From Ceratorhiza oryzae-sativae (Eukaryota > Basidiomycota > Agaricomycetes > Cantharellales > Ceratobasidiaceae): a stretch of DNA of 64,000 bases. The stretch covers positions 2,666,001 to 2,730,000 of the forward strand of contig JARWMV010000232.1 in NCBI GenBank assembly GCA_030998015.1, written 5' to 3'. The notes beneath the pieces were generated by a model that saw nothing but the letters and a program-made list of their open reading frames with translations, did not search any database and was not told where the DNA came from. The translations under genes were made by a program, and so were the position numbers. Position 1 is the first letter of the stretch; each line of letters starts with the position of its first letter. Positions 34,330-45,311 of this stretch are shown one piece after another.

Positions 34330-35201
34330 GATATTAGCGAATAGAGGTCGAGAGCGGGGCGGGAGAGAAAGAGAAAGCGAGGGGCTCACAGTGCATAGGG
34401 CCAATGCGACGGAGAGGGGGGGGGGTCACGCATCGGTCTGAGCGCGGAAAGGCGGTGCAGAGTGCAGTGGCTTCGAGCCACGCGACATCCGACACGGCAT
34501 AGAGGGGGGTTACCTCGACACAGTCCCTATGGGTGAGCAGCTGATGTCCCTAACTCGCGCGGACGCCACAGCGCCAGGACTCAGTGCTCAACCCGGCGGA
34601 CACACGTGTTTCCCGAGGGTTTGACTAAGCTGGCCGCTCGAGAGGGAGGATGTCTAGAGAGAAAGGAGGAAGGGTCAGATGCAAAAGACAGGGGCGAACG
34701 AAATACGAGCTCACCTCCCCGGCAGTCGCTGGATGCTAGGGGATCCACATATTGGAAGCCTTGGTAAGGCGCCGAGTCGCGCTGGGGCGATAGTTGCTGG
34801 TCTATGACATGGCTAGCTATCAAGGGCAGTCAGCTTCGAGGCCGTGGCACAGGAGAGGGGCATACGCATATGAAGCGACTCGCAGTCGCCGATGTGAAAG
34901 TGGGTAGGAGGTAGAGGGTAATGCCGCAGCCACTCGAAGTGAGAGGCAGGCGGTGGGTGGTGGTGGTTGAGGATGAGTCGCTGGGTGGGGGAGGGGGGAT
35001 TTTATACCTACCAAGGTCCATGAAGATCCAAGCAGATGTACATAACGGACTCACGTGAGTGCGGCCAAGTACGATGAGCGGTCAAGGTCGCTGGCCGGAA
35101 GTGGGACCCAGGCCAGACCGGTCGGTCTGGGCTTGGCCCCTATGCTTTTGCAGCGTCTCATAGCCACTTAGCAGCATTGAGACTCTCAAAAAAGATCTAA
35201 T
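34330..35201 (-). repeat. Left arm of a 1.88 kb near-perfect palindrome
   Basis: About 870 bp that reappear, reverse-complemented, at 35346-36210 with only scattered substitutions. The arm contains a TATAAAA box (minus strand, near 35003), a CACGTG palindrome (35052-35059) and an 80-codon ORF (34581-34823) identical to that in the other arm. No transposase, reverse transcriptase or terminal short repeat was recognised. Confidence 0.9.
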
Positions 35202-35345
35202 AAATAAAATTACATATATGCACGCTCTTTCGTAGTAGTTTTCTAGACACTAGCACATATATGTCAGCAGTGATGCACAAATCCCGACATGTGAATCCAG
35301 GTGTATATATGCGAACTATGCGTCTTGCACTAATATTAAAAACTG
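35202..35345. other. AT-rich spacer at the palindrome centre
   Basis: 144 bp of unique AT-rich sequence between the two arms, with several tatat tracts. No ORF. Confidence 0.8.
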
Positions 35346-36210
35346 ATTAGATCTTTTTTGAGAGTCTCAATGCTGCTAAGTGGCTATGAGACGCTGCAAA
35401 AGCATAGGGGCCAAGCCCAGACCGACCGGTCTGGCCTGGGTCCCACTTCCAGCCAGCGACCTCGACCGCTCATCGTACTTGGCCGCACTCACGTGAGTCC
35501 GTTATGTGCATCTGCTTGGATCTTCATGGACCTTGATAGGTATAAAATCCCCCCTCCCCCACCCAGCGACTCATCCTCAACCACCACCACCCACCGCCTG
35601 CCTCTCACTTCGAGTGGCTGCGGCCTTACCCTCTACCTCCTACCCACTTTCACATCGGCGACTGCGAGTCGCTCCATATGCGTATGCCCCTCTCCCGTGC
35701 CACGGCCTCGAAGCTGACTGCCCTTGATAGCTAGCCATGTCATAGACCAGCAACTATCGCCCCAGCGCGACTCGGCGCCTTACCAAGGCTTCCAATATGT
35801 GGATCCCCTAGCATCCAGCGACTGCCGGGGAGGTGAGCTCGTATTTCGTTCGCCCCTATCTTTTGCATCTGACCCTTCCTCCTTTCTCTCTAGACATCCT
35901 CCCTCTCGAGCGGCCAGCTTAGTCAAACCCTCGGGAAACACGTGTGTCCGCCGGGTTGAGCACTGAGTCCTGGCGCTGCGGCGTCGGCGCGAGTTAGGGA
36001 CATCAGCTGCTCACCCATAGGGACTGTGTCGAGGTAACCCCCCTCTATGCCGTGTCGGATGTCGCGTGGCTCGAAGCCACTGCACTCTGCACCGCCTTTC
36101 CGCGCTCAGACCGATGCGTGACCCCCCCCCTCTCCGTCGCATTGGCCCTATGCACTGTGAGCCCCTCGCTTTCTCTTTCTCTCCCGCCCCTCTCGCGACT
36201 TCTATTAGCT
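35346..36210 (+). repeat. Right arm of a 1.88 kb near-perfect palindrome
   Basis: Mirror image of 34330-35201. On the plus strand a TATAAAA box at 35541 is followed by a C/T-rich leader, a short ORF (35724-35966) and an intron-like segment (GTGAGC donor near 35835, CTCTCTCTAG acceptor near 35894). Each arm therefore looks like an outward-facing promoter plus 5' region. The two arms may be head-to-head copies of one mobile-element end or a captured gene start; the sequence does not decide. Confidence 0.88.
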
Positions 36211-36559
36211 AACAACATAACTTTGTAGTCACGGCGTACCTTACCGCCAACGAAGTCACCTTATTTTTAACTAGTAATATCTTAAACCGCTACTGGATTC
36301 CATAACTGCCTTTCCTATTGTACCCAACTATACGCTTACTTCGCCAAGTTGTTTATCTATTACCTCAAGTAACCTAGTGTGCAAGTGCCCTATCTTTATA
36401 CATACTGTCAACTCGTGCCAGATATCGACCCAGCGAGCGTACGATATGTAAAAGTTTTAGTAACCAGCCGGAATCTTGGTGGATCACATTACTGGTTCAT
36501 AAGACAGGAGGTTACAAACAGCCAGGCGAAGCATTTGGGTGAATCGAGAAACTGGTTAT
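36211..36559. other. Intergenic region
   Basis: About 350 bp between the palindrome and the pectate lyase stop codon. AT-rich; only short ORFs without motifs. Confidence 0.45.
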
Positions 36560-38014
36560 TTAAATTTTTCCGACCCCTGAGTATTGGTCAACGATTGCCT
36601 TGAGCGAGGATGGGGCATCCGTTGGATAAGAATAAGGGACTGAGGTAAATGTACCAGTACGGGTGATGTTGTTCTTGCCTGAGCTGATGTAGAGGTTATC
36701 TTTACCTGTGTCAACCTACGGGGTTCAACGACGCTCAATTATTGAGACTTACTCGACTCGTTGGCATATCCATCAGGCTCGTAGTCACCAGTTGGGTTAT
36801 CCTATGGGCGGCACTTAACACGAGACTTATCATAGATAAACTTCCGTCAGCAACACTCACTGGGCTGTCATCCGGAACGACAAATCCGTAAGAGCAGATG
36901 GGCTGGGTCACATTACTAAACACATTTGCTTGTGCGAGTACTTGACCTTGAGACCGAGTATGTATGCCCCTACACAATATCATGATGAGCCCAAACCCAC
37001 GTTCGGTCGAATCAATCAAACCGTACTGAGTAACAATGTTCTCGAACAAGTTGTTGTAGACGTGTACGGTGCCAAATCGGATGGCTAGGGATAATTATCA
37101 GTCCTGTGACTAGCCAGTTAAGCGCATATACCAACCTGGGGTACGAGTGTGCACATTCTTCCACGAATTGTGGTGGCTGGTCGTGTGTATTTTAAGTGCA
37201 TGGCGAGCCAGAGTAGGTGTACAACTTACTATGTAATCTTGAAGTGATTGGTATCCTCGGCTGCATTGCCGGGGTCGTGTCCAATGAGAGACGACTTGTA
37301 GTGGTCATGGAATTTGTTCCCTGCAGTACCTCATACAGCACCAACCTCTGCGAAAAATCGAGGACTTACATGAGACGGTAATGTAGTCGTCTGCGTGGGT
37401 AATATCAACCTGGCCGTCGTAGTAATCAAATCCATGGTCGGTGTCCGAGTAGAATTCATTGTGATCAATCCAGATGCGGTTGCTCCTCTGCACGGTAATA
37501 CCATCATTGCCCTTCACTTTACGAATGATGAGGTTGCGAATGATAACGTTGGAGACTTTGTTGAGGCTAAAGCCACCTCCTTCAATGATCGCTGTGCTTC
37601 CAACGCCAATGATGGAGCTATGAAAGATATTAGACATTTGAGAGCCAGTAGAGTTTACGATGCGAACGTGTTATTGCCTACGGTAATTCGATTTGAGCTG
37701 TTGGCGAGTGTTCCAGATACGTATATGACCTTTGGAGTATTGGTCTATAGAAAAATTAGGGCTGTTACCGGAGTTGCGTCGACTTCAAGTCTCACCTTGG
37801 CAGCACTAATGAGAGCATCTCTAGAAGTGACGTTATAAATAGTACCCCCAGTGCCTCCAGTTGTTCCTGTGCCATTTCAATCGCATTCTAAGAGCAATAT
37901 CCACCGAAACCACTCACCGCCGCCCAATGTTCCGTAACCGTATAGTTTAAAATCTTGTGCCAGTACACCCCCCAAGGCTGTGGCAGAACAGGCAGTAAAT
38001 GTACTAAACCTCAT
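36560..38014 (-). CDS. Secreted pectate lyase, PL1 family
   Basis: Ten exons on the minus strand: 38014-37918, 37866-37796, 37744-37668, 37617-37370, 37320-37230, 37176-37136, 37084-37027, 36969-36861, 36801-36753, 36705-36560 (328 residues). A signal peptide (MRFSTFTACSATALGGVLA) precedes a parallel beta-helix. PL1 hallmarks: G-G-G-F-S, N-V-I-I-R-N-L, the V-W-I-D-H-like R-I-W-I-D-H-N-E-F, D-G-Q-V-D-I, H-H-N-S-W-K-N-V-H-T-R-T-P and V-Y-N-N-L-F. The enzyme cleaves polygalacturonate by Ca-dependent beta-elimination in plant middle lamella. The Asp and Arg used for Ca binding and proton abstraction are present. All ten exons join in frame, so the gene appears intact. Confidence 0.93.
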
Positions 38015-38355
38015 TTCAATTGCTAGTTATGAGAAGTAGCCGGTAGAAAGCAACCGGGACCCATCCCTTCAACTTATATATATTTCGTGGACTGGAAGAA
38101 CCAAGGTATACTCGTGCCAGCAAGAGCCGCAGCGGCCCGCCAATATCAAACCATCCCGACCGCATATTGGAGTCATTGATAACATAATAGTTGATGCCAA
38201 GGAGGAAACCTCCATAATGTGATACAGAAGCAGGAATCACCTGCCCGCATGACTGAGGTACAGTCCAATTTTACCCCGCCGGACCGCCGCTCACGTGAGG
38301 TATATGGATATGTACAGGACCAACCCACTAACAAACTTTCTTCGGTTGATCGACC
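38015..38355. promoter_or_regulatory. Divergent promoter, pectate lyase / deoxyhypusine synthase
   Basis: 341 bp between opposite-facing starts. Contains CTCACGTGAGG (38290-38300), a CACGTG palindrome, and an AT-rich half next to the pectate lyase with tatata at 38080. Which gene either element serves is not determined. Confidence 0.45.
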
Positions 38356-39738
38356 ATGTCAAGTTTACCTCCACCGGGATCTTCACTACCTCCTGCGGCA
38401 GCAGCAGCAGCCGTACTTGTGCAATCACAACCAGTCCCAGAAGATGCGATTCCTATACGAGGGCCGGACTTTGACAAGCCGCTAGACCTGAATACCTTGC
38501 TTGGTGGTTACGAGCAAATTGGATTTCAGGCTACGAGCCTTGGTAAAGCGATTCGAATTGTGGATAAGATGGTGCATGCAATATATTTTATGGATTAATA
38601 TATCTGAACTGAATGGCATGCTATGTATTTAGAGAAAGTGGCGCCTCTCTGACGAGCCTTTGACAGAGGACGAATCCCCAGACTACGCTGACCCTGCCGT
38701 CCGTGCCGCAACCCGATGTACCGTCTTCCTCGGCTACACTTCCAACCTCATTTCCTCCGGGCTCCGCGAAGTCATCCTGCATCTTGTCAAACACAAGCAT
38801 GTCTCGGCAATCGTGACTACAGCTGGGGGGATTGAAGAGGACTTTATCAAATGCCTCAACCCGACGTACCTCGGCGACTTCCACTTGGATGGTGCCGAAC
38901 TGCGAAAAAAGGGAATGAATCGGATTGGGAACCTCGTTGTCCCAAACGACAACTATTGTCGGTTTGAAGACTGGGTCACACCGATCTTGGATGCACTGTT
39001 GAAGGAACAGACCGAAACTGGAGAGGTTTGGACGCCCAGCAAAGTCATTCGGAGGCTAGGGAAGGAGATCGATCATGAAGAGTCGGTGTATTATTGGGCA
39101 TACAAGGTTTGTGTTGGCCGACTCATATATGCTCGGGCCTTACGAGACACATTTTAGAATGATATTCCCGTGTTTTGTCCGGCGTTGACAGATGGGTCGC
39201 TAGGCGACATGATTTACTTTCACTCATTTAGAAATCCCGGCCTGACGATCGACATCGTACGAGATATTCGAGCCCTTAATGACCTGTCACTCAAGGCGAA
39301 GAAAGCTGGAATGATTATTCTGGGTGGAGGGGTATGCAAGCATCAAATAGCGAACGCAATGCTGATCGTAAGTTTAACTTTGATTAAAGCGTAATGACCT
39401 ATCAATATTAGTTTATAGCGAAATGGTGCCGATTTCTCCGTGTATATTGTCAGTGTCCTCGTGCTCGTTTCGCCGATTTATTGATTGATCCTCCACAGAA
39501 CACGGGACAAGAATTCGACGGTTCTGATTCTGGTGCTCGCCCAGATGAAGCAATCTCCTGGGGTAAAATACGGGCGGGCTCAGAAACTGTGAAAGTAAGC
39601 CCCATAGACACATTTATTACCCTCATCCTAATACTGTGGGATATGTAGGTGTTTGCAGATGCTACCCTTGTTTTTCCTCTACTCGTTGCTGCGACATACG
39701 GCAAATCACACTGGGAAAATGCCACTTCATCTCCTTGA
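38356..39738 (+). CDS. DYS1: Deoxyhypusine synthase
   Basis: Six exons: 38356-38571, 38633-39106, 39158-39367, 39419-39448 (30 nt), 39499-39594, 39649-39738 (371 residues, the normal length). The enzyme transfers an aminobutyl group from spermidine to one Lys of eIF5A, using NAD. Family blocks are continuous: [49 protein letters not shown] and the catalytic Lys loop E-A-I-S-W-G-K-I. The N-terminus is Pro/Ala-rich, as is common in fungi. All residues expected for catalysis appear present. It ends 243 bp from the convergent TRAPPC2L gene. Confidence 0.95.
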
Positions 39739-39981
39739 TTTATATATTATTAAATAGACAATAAGAACAAATTGAATTGAACGATTGTTCGCCCCGTATC
39801 TGTCTCAAACGCTGTATACTGGAGGCGTATGAGTCAATAGGAGGGCGATCATTCTGGGCTACGGAATAGCAGACAAGATCTGCGGCCTGTTGCACAAGGC
39901 TGGGCGAAACTCCTTGTGCAAGAAGCCAAGTTAGCCGAATTTTACACAGGACGCGTTCCCAAACCGAAAGCAGAAAACGTC

Positions 39982-40629
39982 TCAAACTTGATCATCAGTC
40001 ATAACTGCGATGGTACCGATTACACGAACAATCTCATCCACCCTTTTCCCAAGGTTATTCTTCCCGCTCTGGGAGGTCAACACGGGAGCTGTGTAATCTA
40101 CCTGCGGTGGTGCGGTTAAGCGAAGAAAAGGATTGCTAAGTGATGATGCGTAGGCGGTGTGTAGGGTTTTGAATATCTGTAGCGAGCCGGAATCATTTAG
40201 GAGTTAGGAGAAAGTCGGGGAACAAGTGCTCACATTTATAACGTCGGCGTCGCGTACGACATAATCCGCCAAAGCGAGCGCTAGAATAATTTTCACGCGG
40301 GTCGGAGTGATATAGCCTAGGGCAATCGTCAAGGACGGATATACGGAAAGACCGAAGATCTCACCGTAGACAGCTAAATCTTCCATGGTGTACAGGAGCC
40401 CTAGATAACAGTCTCCGCTCTTGCTAGAAGCCACTGTAGGGGCGATCAGCTGCCAGAATGCGCCAATAGCCTGGCCCAACCCACTCCGTTCGTCAATCAC
40501 ATCCAAACTCGTATGGGCAACATAGTGGTACTTGAGCTCAGCATCCTTCGAGTTTGTGTAAGTTCTGACGAGGACCGGTGACTGGTTGAAGACGAAAGCA
40601 ACAGCATTAATTCTTATCCGGGATTGCAT
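39982..40629 (-). CDS. TRAPPC2L: TRAPP subunit 2-like protein (Sedlin fold)
   Basis: Four exons: 40629-40485, 40433-40365, 40316-40234, 40176-39982 (163 residues). The Sedlin-type longin fold is recognised from I-N-A-V-A-F-V-F-N, K-Y-H-Y-V-A-H-T-S-L-D-V-I, G-D-C-Y-L-G-L-L-Y-T-M-E-D and V-Y-G-Y-I-T-P-T-R-V-K-I-I. It belongs to the TRAPPC2L branch (yeast Tca17) of the TRAPP vesicle-tethering and Rab-GEF complex at the Golgi. The Met at 40629 was taken because upstream in-frame codons lack an ATG. It is divergent from the first epimerase gene across 194 bp. Confidence 0.88.
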
Positions 40630-40823
40630 GTCGACGCGCTCAACGCAGCATAACCGAATCACAGCCACCTGGATTTGTCAGCGATCAATCAATAGGCGCT
40701 ACCGGTTCCAAGGCTTCTCGGAGCGCGCCACAACTTGCACCTGATTTCAGACACCCGAATTTCGCCTGGCTGTCCTCCGAGTTTTCTTAAAGCCACAACC
40801 GCTGTAGCTTCGTCCACATAACT
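40630..40823. promoter_or_regulatory. Divergent promoter, TRAPPC2L / epimerase A
   Basis: 194 bp between outward-facing start codons; no TATA box is evident and no specific site is assigned. Confidence 0.4.
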
Positions 40824-41867
40824 ATGAAGGTTGCTATCACTGGTGCATCTGGTCTTGTGGGTAAAGGGGTCGTTCTCGAAGCTCTCGAGCATACGGCACA
40901 TGAGCTCAGGCTTCTTGACGTGCGCGAGCCTGCTGAGAGGATCGACAGCAGCCGAGTAGAGTACGTCAAAGTCGACTTGAGGGACTATAATGCTTTCTAC
41001 GAGGCTTTGGCCGGCACGGATGCGCTGGTTCATCTAGCAGTGGGAGGACGGCACGGCGCACCCCCGTACGAATCACAGGACGTACACAACAACATGGTCG
41101 TTTTATCGTTCAACGCATTGCAAGGTCCGTTTCTACCCTTACCTGTGCTATGATATACTTGGGGCTAATTTTTTTTCGAGCGTGTAGCTGCCGCAAACCT
41201 TGGAATGCGATACGTTGTACTCGCGAGCAGCGTCAACGCAATCGGTGCACTCTTCTCGAATGATCCTAAATACGAATACTTTCCACTGGATGAGAACCAC
41301 CCGCACAATCCCGAAGAAGGCTACTCCGTTGGGTAACCCTTCCCCCTATATCTTATGTCAAGCCCAGGCGGCTAACCTCGTTATTCCTCTCTCCACACAA
41401 GGAAATACATTCTCGAAATACAGGCTGCCGCATTTGCTCGGCGATACCCTTATATGTCGATCTCAAGTTTACGCTTTCATTTTATCAGCCCTGAGCGCCC
41501 CAACTATGAGAGCCAAGTGGACTCTGAGGTACGTAAAGATATGTGGGGCTGGACAAACCTCAGGGCTGCTGGGCGTGCATGTATGCTCGGGCTCGAAGTC
41601 GAATGGACGGGCGCTGAAGTGTTTTACATCGTTGGCCCCGAGCACTGTGCTGGCGGACATGATGCGTTGGAGCTGGCGGCTAGATTTTACCCGGAGACGA
41701 AAGTGGCTAGCACCATGGTCCGAAAAGCGGGTGAGTTGTGGCATATTGGGGCCGAAGCTCGAGATCTGGGCGCTCAACTTTGGTTCAGATTCTACGATTG
41801 CTCCAAGGCCAAAAGAATGCTAGGCTGGGAGCATGATGGCGGGCGGATGCCAAGCAGAGTAAAATAG
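40824..41867 (+). CDS. NAD-dependent epimerase/dehydratase (extended SDR), copy A
   Basis: Three exons: 40824-41124, 41188-41332, 41402-41867 (303 residues). The Rossmann motif T-G-A-S-G-L-V-G is at the N-terminus, with D-L-R-D after beta-3 and L-V-H-L-A in beta-4. L-A-S-S-V-N-A-I-G and the catalytic Y-S-V-G-K (Tyr-x3-Lys) follow. C-terminal W-G-W-T-N and W-T-G-A-E-V-F-Y-I-V-G match copy B. Members act on nucleotide sugars or similar substrates; the exact reaction cannot be read from sequence. The first two exons have exactly the same lengths and phases as in copy B, so this is a tandem duplicate. Copy A lacks the last intron of copy B and reads through that place in frame. Confidence 0.85.
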
Positions 41868-42107
41868 CGCGTCACGTTGTAACATATTTGTACTTCAGTG
41901 CTTAGCAACAAATATATCCAACGGCTATTTGCGATCAACGTCCAAGCGAAAAATGGCCGAACGACAACCACATGTGGACGAATACTCCGAGGTTATTCCC
42001 ACCGCCACGGACTAGCCGCCAATTGGCCAGTGCCCAGCAGCACGCTTAATGCGCTGGTAACAACACTGAGTGGCCACTTCTCTTCCCTCTCCCCCACCAC
42101 CCCCACC

Positions 42108-43187
42108 ATGAGGATCGTCATTTCCGGTGCATCAGGCTCACTTGCACAAGGGCTCATCGAGGTTACACTCGCTTCTACCGACCACGAACTCGTGCTTGTT
42201 GATCGGATCTTGCCACCGGAAGACCGCATCATACACGACGCTCGGGTGACATACGAGACCGCCGATTTGCGTGAATACGCTGCGTTTGCCCGGGTTGTCC
42301 AAGGCGGGGATGCGCTGGTCCACCTCGCAGCATATGCCCAGCCGTATCTCGCTTCACCAGACGTCATTCACAACACCAACGTGACACTCTCGTTTAATGC
42401 CCTGCAGGGTGAGATGGGTCATAAACCTGTGAAGCGTATGTATTAACACCGGACGTGTAGCGGCAGCAGATGCGGGAATCAAGCGCGTCGCCCTAGCAAG
42501 CAGTATAAATGCTATCGGAGGTGCATACTCCAAAGTTCAGAAGTACAAATACTTTCCTATAGACGAGGATCACCCGCCATTTGTCGACGAACCTTACTCT
42601 CTTTCGTGAGTAGATGGCCCTTTCTTCTATATTCGACGCCAAACTCAGGCGCATTCATCCCCTAGCAAGCAAATATCTGAATTTCAGGCCTTTTCATTCT
42701 CTCGAGCATACCCCGACATGGCCATTGCTTGCTTACGTTTTCACCATGTCGTGCCTTCCCGGAAGCATATGACAGGTGATGAGCAGCTCCGTGCTAACGC
42801 TAAAGACCTCTGGGGCTGGACCGACGCCCATGCAGCTGGACGTGCTATGCTCCTCGCGCTCGAGGTATCGTGGACTGGCTGCGAAGTGATGTATATTGTT
42901 GGAGAAGAGCACTGTGCCGATGGGACGAAAGCCGAGTACTTGGCAAAAACTTATTTCCCCGAGGCAGTAATGAAGAGACGAATGGGGGATAAAGAAGGGT
43001 ACGTTATTCGCCTGATATAAGCTGCCGATCATTGATACCGTCGACGTACAGTTTCTTTGATTGTTCTAAAGCGGAGAGGTTGCTTGGATGGAAGCATACA
43101 GGAGGGCGTGAGCCGCAATCATTACCACCTCACGTTGTCCTTGCTGTCAACGGGGGAAAACAAAACAAGAGCTGTGTTATTATGTAA
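42108..43187 (+). CDS. NAD-dependent epimerase/dehydratase (extended SDR), copy B
   Basis: Four exons: 42108-42408, 42461-42605, 42666-42998, 43052-43187 (304 residues). Same build as copy A: S-G-A-S-G-S-L-A-Q-G at the nucleotide site, L-V-H-L-A, S-S-I-N-A-I-G-G and catalytic Y-S-L-S-K. A C-terminal F-F-D-C-S-K-A-E-R-L-L-G-W is present in both. The second glycine-rich position reads L-A-Q-G instead of V-G-K-G, a minor change in the dinucleotide loop. The C-terminus ends C-V-I-M, a CaaX-like box that would allow prenylation; copy A lacks it. Located 240 bp downstream of copy A on the same strand. Confidence 0.85.
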
Positions 43188-43356
43188 ATGTAGTACTGTA
43201 CAACACTATCCATTATTTTCCTCTATGCTCTCGCCTTAGAATCACCTATGATCATTCTTGGGTATGTAACAACAGATAGCGCATTTCTACCCATACAAAA
43301 ATATATAGTCGTACATTGTCGAACGAACAAACCATGTCCGGGTGTCATGAAGAATC

Positions 43357-45311
43357 TTACAGCTCAGGCTCGGCAGAAGGGGGTGGGACGGGGGCGGGCT
43401 CGCGTGCCATGTATCGTACATGTTCCGGTTTGAGGTCCTGGATACGAGTGACACCAAGTAAGCGCATCCCTGTCTCGATTTCTTCCCGCATTATCTGCAC
43501 AGTCCGTCGGACGCCCTCCTCTCCCCATACGGCGTTCGCATATAAAAACGGCCGCCCGAGTCCGACTGCCTTCGCACCAAGGCAGAGAGCCTTGAGAACG
43601 TCTGTTCCACGTCGCACGCCACCGTCGATAAATACTTCCATCTTTCCATCTTCAAAAATGTCTGGCCGTTTCTGACGGAGCTCATACAAGACGTCAATTG
43701 GAGGTGGCGAGCTATTCTCACGGATCATGCGTTAGCTATCCATGAGTGGTAAAAGAGTGAAAACCTCACAAGTCTAATTCCCGTCCACCATGATTACTCA
43801 AGACAATCCCATCGACGCCATGTTCGTACGCCTTCTCAGCGTCCTCTACGCACTGGATTCCCTTGATGACTAGCGGCAACTTGGTGATGCTCCTGATCCA
43901 CGCAATATCCGTCCAGCACACGTCTGGGTCTTGGTACCCCGATATTGCCTGTGCGACACCCTGGCTCTTGCTCCCGTTGGAAGCACTTGCTCCGTACTGT
44001 GCTGGTCCAAACGAGGATGATTCTGGCTGCTTGGCACGTCGGTCGAGTTCCCGGTTCCCGCTCACAGCAGCGTCGACAGTGATCATAAGTGCACGGAACC
44101 CCATGCTCTCCACCTTGCGAAGAAGTGACTCAGAAAGGTCACGTTGTTTGTTGAGGTAGATTTGGAAGATGAGTGGTTGGGTCTTGTCATGTCGCTGATG
44201 GTTTTCGGTGCGGGCATGTGGTGCGGTCGGGGAAGAGTGTGTTTGGGATGGGGAACTCGGAGAACTAGTAGATGCGCAAGGAGAAAAGTCGGCAGATCGT
44301 GCGTCGGTGATTTCCTGCAGAGAGCAAGAAGCGTTGATGCTGATGCCTTGGATGATGCCCTCGGATGCAGCTCCACGCGTGATCCCAACTTCTCCCTGTG
44401 GATGGCCAAGACGAGCTAGCGCCGCCGGAGAAACAAAGATAGGAAGAGACGTAGGGATGCCAAGGATGGTGGTAGATGTTTGAACGCTAGAGACCTTGTT
44501 CATCCTACGGAGTCATATTAGTTCTATCTATGGGTGTATTAAATCAAACATACACTCGTGGGCGAAACCAGTAGCGGCGGAATGCATACGCATTTTCTCG
44601 GTAGGCTGGCGCAACGATAAGTAAGGGGTGAGCTTGAACGAGAACGACAATGTGCTCACAAAATTCGTCATCGCCCGCACTTCGGTAATACGCCCAAGCA
44701 GTGTGGCTTAACACCGTTCTTGCCAACTTTTCAATATCCGCTAAATTGATCGCCGCATCTGGGTGGGGTAGCATTGCTCGTGCGCGCTCGATCCTGAGCT
44801 CCTCTTCAGTCAGCTGCGTCGCGAACGCGGGCATCGTCGCTGGGTCAACGGGTCCCAGATGCATCTCGGGTGGGAGCGTGCCGAGAGTGTCGGGTGGATG
44901 GATTGGTACGAAGATACGCGTCGCATCCGACCCTGCAGCCTTGAGAATGGGCAAAACTCCTCCTGGATGATCGTTCAGAAACCGTGTGACGTCGTACACC
45001 TCTCCATCGATGATAACCCAGCACGAGTCCCGCGAGTTATGTTTTTGAACCTCGTCATAGGGGATCAGCCCACCCGTTGTGAGCTCGAGAGTCTCCCCTT
45101 TGGCCAGCTCGGACTGTTCTGAAGCTCGTGGTAGTAGCTTGTATCCAACGAGCCCAAGAGTTACGCCACCGACACCAAACGCAAACGCATACACCCTGCG
45201 TGCCGGACCTGGACCTGGCGCACGCAACGCCCTCGGTAGTGCACGAGGACTCGCCTGGGCCGCGGACGTGGTCAGCCCACGAAGCTGACGTAGAGACTGT
45301 CGGCGTAACAT
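43357..45311 (-). CDS. CYB2: L-lactate dehydrogenase (cytochrome), flavocytochrome b2
   Basis: Four exons: 45311-44660, 44605-44554, 44504-43770, 43711-43357 (597 residues; yeast Cyb2 is 591). A presequence (M-L-R-R-Q-S-L-R-Q-L-R-G) and a hydrophobic sorting segment suggest the mitochondrial intermembrane space. Next is a cytochrome b5 domain with heme ligands in H-P-G-G and an N-S-R-D-S-C-W-V-I-I-D-G-E-V-Y-D-V-T block. Then the FMN-dependent alpha-hydroxyacid dehydrogenase TIM barrel: L-P-I-F-V-S-P-A-A-L, the active-site S-N-H-G-G-R-E-L-D, and V-F-I-D-G-G-V-R-R-G-T-D. It oxidises L-lactate to pyruvate and passes electrons to cytochrome c. A Ser/Pro/His-rich insert (near 44160-44280) sits in the mobile loop region. 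An extra Glu-rich helix separates the two domains. Confidence 0.93.

Noticed and set aside
34581..34823. 80-codon ORF repeated in both palindrome arms as a real gene
   Set aside because: No domain or Met-initiated frame that makes sense; it begins at a non-ATG codon and overlaps an intron-like segment, so it was treated as part of the repeat.
34330..36210. Palindrome as a DNA transposon or LTR element
   Set aside because: No transposase, integrase or reverse transcriptase, no short terminal repeat and no target-site duplication were recognised; left as an unclassified inverted repeat.
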